From DSXH01 sp964532065 (GTDB taxonomy: Bacteria; Bacteroidota; Ignavibacteria; Ignavibacteriales; Melioribacteraceae), in assembly GCA_964532065.1 (NCBI GenBank), contig CAZHHG010000007.1:13103-77102 (forward strand): a stretch of DNA of 64,000 bases, written 5' to 3'. The position numbers and the translations under genes are program-made. Under the pieces are notes generated by a model, which saw nothing but the letters and a program-made list of their open reading frames with translations, was not told where the DNA came from and searched no databases. Below are positions 43,549-50,456 of the stretch, piece after piece (the stretch's first letter is position 1; each line of letters opens with the position of its first letter).

Positions 43549-44757
43549 ATGAAAATAAAAATTCTTTACAGTACAATTTCGCTGCTTATCTTTTTCTTTC
43601 TTACAATAGCAGCAATCGATGCCGGCAACAGCGATGAACCTCGTAAAACCAATAAGGACATAATAAAATTCTCACATGCCGTTCATAAAGATGTTACCGA
43701 TTGTGCATCGTGCCACACCGGAGTACCGGAAAGCACTTCGCTAAACGACCGTCTGCTGCCGGAAAAACCGGTCTGTGCTACTTGCCATGATGTTGAAGAT
43801 ACCGATAATTGTTCTTTCTGCCATTATGAAGATGTGATGGAACCTTTTATATTGGAAAAGTCCGAACTCCTGTTCAATCACAAATATCATACGACCGACC
43901 AGAAAATGGAATGTACAGCATGTCATAAGGGAGTTGACGAAGTAGCATACAGTTTTGAATCGAAGGATGTAAATCCTCCGATGTCGAACTGCTATACTTG
44001 TCATAATGATCAGACTGTTGCTACCAACAATTGCGAAACCTGTCACATATCTACTGTAAATCTTATTCCGGAAGATCATAGACAGGTAGGATTTTTCAAA
44101 TCGCATAAATTCAAAGCTGCTTCGATGAATAACCAGTGCGAAATGTGCCACGATAATACTTTCTGCGAAGCTTGTCATGCTTCAACGACAATGATTACCG
44201 AAGCAAACAGTGCAAAGGATTTCTATACACCTTATTCCCCTCACAAATATGTAGATAATGTTAAACAACAACAGATTACAAGAGTCCATGATTTGAATTA
44301 CCGTTTTACACACGGAATTGATGCCGACGAAAAATCTGCTCAGTGCCAGACCTGTCATCAGACGGAGACCTTCTGCGTTGAATGCCATGCATCTGCCAAG
44401 AGTGATTTTGCGATGGGTGGAATAGTACCAAGTAATCATAAGAAACCGAACTTTGTAACAATTGGAGTAGGTACTGGGGGCGGATTGCATGCTGAGGTCG
44501 CTAAAAAGGATATTGAAAGATGCTCTGCCTGTCATGATGTTCAGGGTGCCGATCCGAATTGCATTCTCTGCCACGTTGATAATGATGGTATTAAAGGAAC
44601 GAATCCTAAAACTCATTTACGCGGTTTTATGAAAAATACTAGCGGCGGCGACTGGCATAATGATTTTAATTCGGTCTGCTTCTCGTGTCATATTGATGCA
44701 AATGCAAAACCGGATGGGAATAAGGGAGTCGGGTTCTGCGGTTACTGTCACAATTAA
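43549..44757 (+). CDS. 14-haem cytochrome c
   Basis: 402 residues. Signal peptide MKIKILYSTISLLIFFFLTI through AAIDAG, no lipobox. Fourteen CXXCH motifs are present (first CASCH, last CGYCH at the C-terminus), with many paired Cys groups such as CEMCHDNTFCEACH and CQTCHQTETFCVECH, and free His for bis-His coordination. The direct coupling to the barrel gene makes it the candidate cytochrome for insertion into, or docking at, the barrel. Located in the periplasm or outer membrane. Confidence 0.9.
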   Translation: MKIKILYSTISLLIFFFLTIAAIDAGNSDEPRKTNKDIIKFSHAVHKDVTDCASCHTGVPESTSLNDRLLPEKPVCATCHDVEDTDNCSFCHYEDVMEPFILEKSELLFNHKYHTTDQKMECTACHKGVDEVAYSFESKDVNPPMSNCYTCHNDQTVATNNCETCHISTVNLIPEDHRQVGFFKSHKFKAASMNNQCEMCHDNTFCEACHASTTMITEANSAKDFYTPYSPHKYVDNVKQQQITRVHDLNYRFTHGIDADEKSAQCQTCHQTETFCVECHASAKSDFAMGGIVPSNHKKPNFVTIGVGTGGGLHAEVAKKDIERCSACHDVQGADPNCILCHVDNDGIKGTNPKTHLRGFMKNTSGGDWHNDFNSVCFSCHIDANAKPDGNKGVGFCGYCHN

Positions 44758-44779
44758 AATTTAATTTCTTGGAAAAACT

Positions 44780-45796
44780 ATGAGATACACAAAAATTTAC
44801 CTGTTAATAGTTTTAATGCTCGGTTTAGTTTTTAATGCTTGCAGTGAAATACAGGATGAGATTACACCTGCAGAAAATATAAGTGTGCATGGTGTCGATT
44901 TCATGAAAAAGAGCTCCGATAATTTCCACGGTCGCAAACTTGTAAACAACTCGATGGAATCTTGCAAAGAGTGCCATTCATCAGACTACAGAGGCGGAAC
45001 TGCCCGGGTTGGATGTTCCACAAATAATTGCCATCCCGGAATTACCGTACATACTGCCGATATTATGAATCCTAACAGCTCTGCATTTCACGGTAGTTTT
45101 ATTGAGGCCCGATCCTGGAATATGGAGCAATGTACTCAGTGTCATGGCTCCAATTATGATGGGGGCATTATCAGCCCAACGTGTAATTCCTGTCATAAGA
45201 ATCCGAATGGTCCCGAAGCCTGTAATACATGTCACGGTGATTTCAGCAATATCAACCGTATTGCACCTCCAAGATCATTATCCCGGTCTGTTAATACTTC
45301 CTCACCCGGTGTAGGCGCGCATGCATCACATCTTTACTCGCTTCAAATCGGTGCGGCAGTGTTATGCAACGAATGTCACAAAGTCCCGGGAGGATTATTT
45401 ACAGCTGGCCATGTTAATGACGGAACAACTTTATCGGAAATTGTATTCGGCTCGATAGCTAATAAAGGACAATCTGCTTCGGCGTACAACTTTGGAACAA
45501 ACTTGTGTTCAAACACTTACTGCCATGGTAACTTCTCTTTTGCAAAAGCAAATTCTAATTATCCTTTTGTCTATACGGCAGATTATATGGTAGGCAATAA
45601 TTTCAGTCCCGATTGGAAAAAAGTTGATGGGACACAGGATGCCTGCGGTACCTGTCACGGACTTCCTCCCACAGGGCATATGGATTCTGAGTTAAGATCG
45701 TGCGGAACTTGCCATCGCGGAATAGTAGACAGTCAGGGAAAAATTGTTGATAAAACAAAACATATCAACGGAGTAGTAAACGTATTCGGAAATTAG
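44780..45796 (+). CDS. Multihaem lipoprotein with CX4CH/CXXCH (GSu_C4xC__C2xCH-type) motifs
   Basis: 338 residues. Lipobox LVFNAC gives an outer-membrane-type lipoprotein. Seven CXXCH motifs plus two CX4CH motifs (CSTNNCH and CSNTYCH). The segment from CSNTYCHG to CGTCHGLPPTGH matches the Geobacter C4xC...C2xCH domain pattern. It probably binds up to nine haems and lies outside the cell or on the periplasmic face. Followed by a strong terminator, so it is the last gene of the 41.7-45.8 kb run. Confidence 0.88.
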   Translation: MRYTKIYLLIVLMLGLVFNACSEIQDEITPAENISVHGVDFMKKSSDNFHGRKLVNNSMESCKECHSSDYRGGTARVGCSTNNCHPGITVHTADIMNPNSSAFHGSFIEARSWNMEQCTQCHGSNYDGGIISPTCNSCHKNPNGPEACNTCHGDFSNINRIAPPRSLSRSVNTSSPGVGAHASHLYSLQIGAAVLCNECHKVPGGLFTAGHVNDGTTLSEIVFGSIANKGQSASAYNFGTNLCSNTYCHGNFSFAKANSNYPFVYTADYMVGNNFSPDWKKVDGTQDACGTCHGLPPTGHMDSELRSCGTCHRGIVDSQGKIVDKTKHINGVVNVFGN

Positions 45797-45818
45797 AAAG
45801 TAAATAATAAAATTACTT

Positions 45819-45844
45819 AAGCCGCATAAATGCGGCTTTTTTTT
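45819..45844 (+). terminator. Intrinsic terminator at end of cytochrome run
   Basis: Perfect 8-bp stem AAGCCGCA / TGCGGCTT with loop TAAA, running into eight T (45837-45844), 22 bp after the lipoprotein stop. Confidence 0.9.
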
Positions 45845-45853
45845 ACTTCTTAT

Positions 45854-45878
45854 TGAAACAATTTGAAACAGTGAAACA
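45854..45878 (+). promoter_or_regulatory. Three direct TGAAACA repeats before the sigma-54 activator gene
   Basis: TGAAACA at 45854-45860, 45864-45870 and 45872-45878, ending 2 bp before the ATG at 45881. The same word appears as an inverted repeat downstream (47314-47328), so these are likely sites of the activator itself, probably for autoregulation. Confidence 0.6.
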
Positions 45879-45880
45879 AT

Positions 45881-47212
45881 ATGTCATTCAACGAAAACCT
45901 TAAAGATCATATACTCGATTCTATTGCTGAAGGTGTTTTTACAGTAGATAAAAATTTTAAGATCAACTTCTTTAATAAAGCTGCAGAGAGAATTACAGGT
46001 CATAATCGCAAAGAAGTGATGGGCAAATTCTGTAAGCATGTCTTCCAGTCTGAATTCTGTTTCTCGGAATGTCCTATAGCAATAGTACTTCAGTCAAGAA
46101 AAAATATTTATGATTTTGAATCGAATATTAAAAATTGTGTTGGTGAGAGCAAACCAATAAAGCTTAATGCGGCCGTTCTTTATAATGAAAATGATGAACC
46201 GACCGGCGGAATTGTCTCCTTCAGGGACATAAGTATTTTTGAAGAGATTGGACTAAATCTTCAAAAAGAGACTCAGTTCCATTCGATGATAGGTCACAGC
46301 AAACAGATGCAGAACATATTCAACCTGATACAGGAGATTGCAGATTCGGACGCACCGGTTTTCATTCATGGAGAATCCGGTACAGGTAAAGAACTTGTCG
46401 CGAATGCTATTCAGAAGTCGAGCAACCGTGTTGATTTCCCTTATATAAAATTCAATTGTTCTGTATTTCCATCCAACCTGCTCGCCAGTGAATTGTTCGG
46501 TCATGTTAAAGGTGCGTTTACGGATGCAATTAAAGACCGGGCCGGCCGTTTCGAATTAGCCGATAAAGGCACAATCTTTCTGGATGAAGTTGCCGAGATG
46601 TCTTTACAGACACAGATTCAATTACTAAGAGTTTTACAGGAAGGGACTTTCGAAAGGATCGGCGAATCCCTTTCACGGCATACAGATGTAAGAATAATTG
46701 CTGCTACAAATATTAACATTAAAGATGCTCTCAGGAACGGTAAATTCAGAGAAGATCTTTTTTACCGTCTCAATGTTATTCCGATTGAAGTTCCTCCTTT
46801 AAGGAACCGGCCTGAAGATATTGTCCCTCTTTCAAAACATTTTCTTAATAAATTCTCTCTTATCTATAAGAAGGAAATAACTGAAATTGATGAAAGCGCT
46901 CTTGAATTACTGCTTCAATACAACTGGCCTGGGAATATAAGAGAGCTCGAGAATGCAATTGAATATGCATTCGTCAGGACTACAAAGCTGAATAAAATAA
47001 TTCCATCAAAACTCCCATCTTCACTTCTCGATAATCAACCAGCTGTTAGAATGAACATACCGGCAAGGATCGTTTCCCACGATCGGGAGAGAACAGATCT
47101 TCTGGCTTTACTTGAAAAGCACCGGTGGAATAAGACTAAGGTTGCAAAGGACCTTGGAATTGGAAGAACTACACTTTGGCGCAGGATGAAAGAACTGAAA
47201 ATTGTTGAATAA
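45881..47212 (+). CDS. Sigma-54 activator (PAS-AAA+-Fis HTH) with Cys-rich PAS
   Basis: 443 residues. PAS domain (about 8-130) with a cysteine set C51, C60, C64 and C86 around FCKHVFQSEFCFSECP. AAA+ domain (about 140-365) with Walker A HGESGTGKE, Walker B FLDEVAE and sigma-54 contact loop GAFTDA (usual GAFTGA). C-terminal Fis-type helix-turn-helix (about 400-443) with KHRWNKTKVAKDLGIGRTTL. No receiver domain, so the PAS probably senses redox or a metal directly. It probably drives the -24/-12 promoter at 47370. Confidence 0.92.
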   Translation: MSFNENLKDHILDSIAEGVFTVDKNFKINFFNKAAERITGHNRKEVMGKFCKHVFQSEFCFSECPIAIVLQSRKNIYDFESNIKNCVGESKPIKLNAAVLYNENDEPTGGIVSFRDISIFEEIGLNLQKETQFHSMIGHSKQMQNIFNLIQEIADSDAPVFIHGESGTGKELVANAIQKSSNRVDFPYIKFNCSVFPSNLLASELFGHVKGAFTDAIKDRAGRFELADKGTIFLDEVAEMSLQTQIQLLRVLQEGTFERIGESLSRHTDVRIIAATNINIKDALRNGKFREDLFYRLNVIPIEVPPLRNRPEDIVPLSKHFLNKFSLIYKKEITEIDESALELLLQYNWPGNIRELENAIEYAFVRTTKLNKIIPSKLPSSLLDNQPAVRMNIPARIVSHDRERTDLLALLEKHRWNKTKVAKDLGIGRTTLWRRMKELKIVE

Positions 47213-47214
47213 TT

Positions 47215-47328
47215 TGTTTCATTCAACAAGAATTAAACATTTCGTTTCATTTATCGTATTTCCTTCAAATCATTCAAAAAACAAGACTATTTAATTTTTC
47301 AAATTTCTCGGTCGAAACACACTGTTTC
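47215..47328 (+). promoter_or_regulatory. Candidate upstream activator sites (TGTTTCA / GAAACA-n3-TGTTTC)
   Basis: Inverted repeat GAAACA-CAC-TGTTTC at 47314-47328, centred about 75 bp before the expected start of transcription. Additional half sites are TGTTTCA at 47215-47221 and GTTTCA at 47244-47249. The words equal those before 45881, which supports binding by the same Fis-type activator. Confidence 0.6.
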
Positions 47329-47369
47329 AATAGGCCGCTCTTTTTGTCATAAAATGAAGTGAATTAAAG

Positions 47370-47385
47370 TGGCATTTCTTTTGCA
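47370..47385 (+). promoter_or_regulatory. Sigma-54 (-24/-12) promoter
   Basis: TGGCATTTCTTTTGCA: GG (47371-47372) and GC (47383-47384) separated by exactly 10 bp, matching the TGGCAC-N5-TTGCA consensus. Expected start of transcription near 47396, 28 bp before the ATG of the 11-haem lipoprotein. Sits directly after the gene for a sigma-54 activator. Confidence 0.88.
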
Positions 47386-47423
47386 ATTAATTATCAACTT
47401 TTCTGATAAAATTGGAAACTGTC

Positions 47424-48800
47424 ATGCAAAAGAAATTATTCCTACTCTTCACTACAGCAGTCATTTTTTCACTTGCAATTCTGGGATGCAAAGACCGGAC
47501 TGAAGAACCGATTTCTGGTGACGAACAGGTAATTGCAAAATCTGTAGCTTCCTGTGAAGGATGCCATACCAGTTATGAAAATCTTAAGCGAGTCTATACG
47601 CCGGACCCACCAAGCACAGGTGGTGGTGGTTGCGGAGGTGAAACACCTCATATCGAACCATACGATCGTGTTTATCTGGGTGGCGATGGTTATCAGGCTT
47701 TCAAACAGAATGTTCATGGTAAGATGCCCTGTACTTCATGCCACAATGGCGTTGACGGAACAGATAACAAAGCTCAGGCTCACTCAGGTGACTTCATTAA
47801 GAAACCTTCTGCGTATTCCGAACAAAAGTGTGCAGCCTGCCATACTGATATCGCTCAGAGAACTAAAAACAGTCTTCATGAACAGGGATGGGGCCAAAAG
47901 TCGATGGTTCTGCGTCGTGCCGGATTACCTAATATTCCATCGGGCTTCAGTCAGTTATCCGAATTAATGAAGGAAGGATACAATGCAAACTGCGGTAAGT
48001 GCCATGCATCCTGCGGTGACTGCCATGTTAATAGGCCGAAGGCAGGAGGAGGCGGACTGGCAAACGGACATGCATTTACTAAAACTCCTGATATGCGGAA
48101 TGTTTGCGTTACGTGTCATGTAAGCCGCGGAGGTCATGCCTATTTTGGTCAGGCAACCGGAACTGTTCCTGATGTGCATTTAACAAGCCGGCAATTCACA
48201 TGTATCAGATGCCATACTCAAAATGAAATCCATGGTGACGGAAACATTTATGATCAAAGGTACAAAATGCCCCTGCTGCCGAAATGTACTGATTGTCATA
48301 GCAGTTTATCGAACACCAATGCTTATCACGCAGCACATTTAAGTTCATTCAGCTGTAACACATGCCATTCGCAGGACTATAATAATTGCGGAAGCTGTCA
48401 TATCGGAGGCGATGGTGCAAGAGTTCCTTCATATCAGGGATTCAAAATCGGTATGAATCCGATTACTGCTACACGTCCTTACAAGTACGCCGTGCTTAGA
48501 AGATCTTTGATGGCGCCTGACAGCTGGAAGAATTACGGCATTGCCAACCTGGCTAATTTCAATGTGGCTCCTACTTACAAATATGCTACGCCGCATAATA
48601 TAATCAGGTGGACAACGCGGACAAAAGTTGCTACGGGAAAACCATGTTACGACGCTTGTCATATCATTAAAGAAAACGACGGGACATACAGGAACAAGAA
48701 TTTGTATCTATTTAGAAGTGATCTCGAGTCGTGGGAGATTACTGCGACGCAAAGCATAACTGTTGACGGAAAACTTCCGCCCAGATGGAATGTTCAATAA
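47424..48800 (+). CDS. Multihaem lipoprotein cytochrome (10 CXXCH + 1 CX3CH)
   Basis: 458 residues from ATG 47424; TTG 47412 is less likely because the lipoprotein signal MQKKLFLLFTTAVIF begins at the ATG. Lipobox LAILGC. Ten CXXCH motifs (CEGCH to CGSCH) and a rare CYDACH near residue 415. A Gly-rich loop TGGGGCGGE holds no haem motif. The C-terminal 100 residues are nearly Cys-free. Likely an outer-membrane or surface cytochrome. Its own sigma-54 promoter separates its control from the earlier cytochromes. Confidence 0.9.
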   Translation: MQKKLFLLFTTAVIFSLAILGCKDRTEEPISGDEQVIAKSVASCEGCHTSYENLKRVYTPDPPSTGGGGCGGETPHIEPYDRVYLGGDGYQAFKQNVHGKMPCTSCHNGVDGTDNKAQAHSGDFIKKPSAYSEQKCAACHTDIAQRTKNSLHEQGWGQKSMVLRRAGLPNIPSGFSQLSELMKEGYNANCGKCHASCGDCHVNRPKAGGGGLANGHAFTKTPDMRNVCVTCHVSRGGHAYFGQATGTVPDVHLTSRQFTCIRCHTQNEIHGDGNIYDQRYKMPLLPKCTDCHSSLSNTNAYHAAHLSSFSCNTCHSQDYNNCGSCHIGGDGARVPSYQGFKIGMNPITATRPYKYAVLRRSLMAPDSWKNYGIANLANFNVAPTYKYATPHNIIRWTTRTKVATGKPCYDACHIIKENDGTYRNKNLYLFRSDLESWEITATQSITVDGKLPPRWNVQ

Positions 48801-48849
48801 GTATTTAACAACATAATCAATAACAAAAACAGAGAAGGGAGTTGTACAA

Positions 48850-49851
48850 ATGAAACTACGCAAATTATATTATCTTTTACTAGTTCTTCCATTATTCATT
48901 ATCAGTACCGCCTGCAGCAGTGACGATAACGGTACTGAACCAACCACTCCGGTTAACGAAGCACAGGTTCTTGTTGAATATCTCGAAGCAAACGGGAATT
49001 ACCTCAACACCGCAAATCCTGCCATCATCTCTGCAGACGATGTAAGAGCATTGCAGTTATCCAATCCGACCAAACTGCATATTATTGACGTAAGATCAGC
49101 TGCTGATTTTACGGGGAAAGGCCGTATTGACGGTGCTGTTAATGTTACCTTAGGAAATCTCGTTACATATATCAAAAGCATCAATGCAACAAGTTACGAT
49201 AGAATTGTTGTTGCTTGTTACTCCGGTCAAACTTCAGGATATGCTACAGCTTTACTGAGACTATTAGGATATAGTAATGTTTACTCTCTTAAATTCGGAA
49301 TGTGCTCATGGAACAGCCAGGTAGCTACAAACTGGACTACGAATATCGGAAACAATTATACTAATTTTGTTACTACCAGCTATCCTAAAGGAGCTGCAGG
49401 AAGTCTGCCTACATTAAATACAGGTAAAACAACCGGAAAAGATATTCTGGAAGCAAGAATTAATGCCTTACTGGCATCAGCAAATCCATTTGGTGATATC
49501 AGTACAACCTGGACAACCGTAACCGGAAATTTATCCAATTACTACATTGTAAATTACTGGCCTGCAAATCATTACGCTTTAGGGCATTTAACAGGAGCTA
49601 TTCAGTATACACCTAAGTCGGACTTAGCACTTGCGACAAATCTAAAGACTCTTCCAACAAATAAGACCGTAGTAATTTACTGCTATACAGGTCAGACATC
49701 TGCACAGACAGCTGCAATCTTAAAAGTAATGGGATACGATGCAAAATCATTATCTTTTGGTGTTAATACAATGTCTTACGACTGGATGGGAACAAACGGA
49801 CTTACACAGTGGAAACAGACTGAATGTAAAGAATATCCATTTGTAAAATAG
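48850..49851 (+). CDS. Lipoprotein with two rhodanese domains
   Basis: 333 residues. Lipobox IISTACSS. Rhodanese 1 (about 45-150) has IIDVRSAADF and active loop CYSGQTSG; rhodanese 2 (about 190-315) has IVNYWPANHYALGHLTGAI and active loop CYTGQTSA. Both catalytic cysteines remain. It is 49 bp after the 11-haem lipoprotein and shares its sigma-54 promoter. Rhodanese-type lipoproteins occur beside Geobacter extracellular electron conduits (ext genes). The sulfur substrate, if any, is unknown. Confidence 0.9.
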   Translation: MKLRKLYYLLLVLPLFIISTACSSDDNGTEPTTPVNEAQVLVEYLEANGNYLNTANPAIISADDVRALQLSNPTKLHIIDVRSAADFTGKGRIDGAVNVTLGNLVTYIKSINATSYDRIVVACYSGQTSGYATALLRLLGYSNVYSLKFGMCSWNSQVATNWTTNIGNNYTNFVTTSYPKGAAGSLPTLNTGKTTGKDILEARINALLASANPFGDISTTWTTVTGNLSNYYIVNYWPANHYALGHLTGAIQYTPKSDLALATNLKTLPTNKTVVIYCYTGQTSAQTAAILKVMGYDAKSLSFGVNTMSYDWMGTNGLTQWKQTECKEYPFVK

Positions 49852-49864
49852 TAGATAAAGAGTT

Positions 49865-49890
49865 TAGCCCTTCATGAAAATGGAGGGCTA
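49865..49890 (+). terminator. Hairpin after the rhodanese gene
   Basis: 11-bp stem TAGCCCTTCAT / ATGGAGGGCTA with one G-T pair and a GAAA tetraloop; no clear T-run follows, so it may attenuate rather than fully stop transcription. Confidence 0.5.
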
Positions 49891-49926
49891 TACTTTCCAG
49901 TGAACGGTTTACAGGACGGGAAGCAA

Positions 49927-50367
49927 ATGAGTGAAATGTTGGGAAATCAGTTTTTTATGGCGAGGAATTACCCTGCCGCTCAAAATGAACTTGAAGAAGT
50001 CTATTTAAAGGATCCTTCCAATATTTCAGTTATGAAAAAACTTCTTATCTGCTATACACAAACCGGTAAAATCAAAGAGGCGATAGAACTCTTCATTTAT
50101 CTATTGAACGAAAATATTGAGTTTATTATCAATACCGATCCCTCACTCGACGATTGCCCCTGTGCCGAACTGATCGAAAAAATTGAGGATAAAAATCTAC
50201 ATCTCGAATCCTCCTTCGATCATCTTCTTATCCTCGCTATTATCTGGCTCTACTGCGATGAGAAAAAATCTCTTGAATACTTTAAGAAGCTCCATGAGCT
50301 GGAACCCCTCAATAAAACAATTCAACTCTCAATTGAACGGATAGAAAATTTTATTACAACACATTAA
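49927..50367 (+). CDS. TPR-like protein (146 aa)
   Basis: Helical repeat protein: FFMARNYPAAQNELEEVYLKD and SVMKKLLICYTQTGKIKEAIE are TPR-type helices, and DEKKSLEYFKKLHELEPLNK near the end is another. No signal peptide, so cytosolic. ATG at 49927 after GGGAAG is preferred to GTG 49900. Contains CPCAEL with two cysteines. Its position between the rhodanese and the two-component system gives no clear role. Confidence 0.72.
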   Translation: MSEMLGNQFFMARNYPAAQNELEEVYLKDPSNISVMKKLLICYTQTGKIKEAIELFIYLLNENIEFIINTDPSLDDCPCAELIEKIEDKNLHLESSFDHLLILAIIWLYCDEKKSLEYFKKLHELEPLNKTIQLSIERIENFITTH

Positions 50368-50456
50368 AGTGTAGGACATTTATTTTCATTACCCTCACTC
50401 CTATTGCAAGTAGTTAAAAAACCCGTAATTTGCTATTAGTTTTTAGGACTATTTCC

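Noticed and set aside
45854..45878. Short direct repeats as a CRISPR-like or phage attachment site
   Set aside because: 7-bp words at 8-10 bp intervals fit activator sites; no integrase or spacer structure is near.
47620..47645. Cys in the Gly-rich loop of the 11-haem lipoprotein as another haem site
   Set aside because: The residues are CGGET with no second Cys and no following His.
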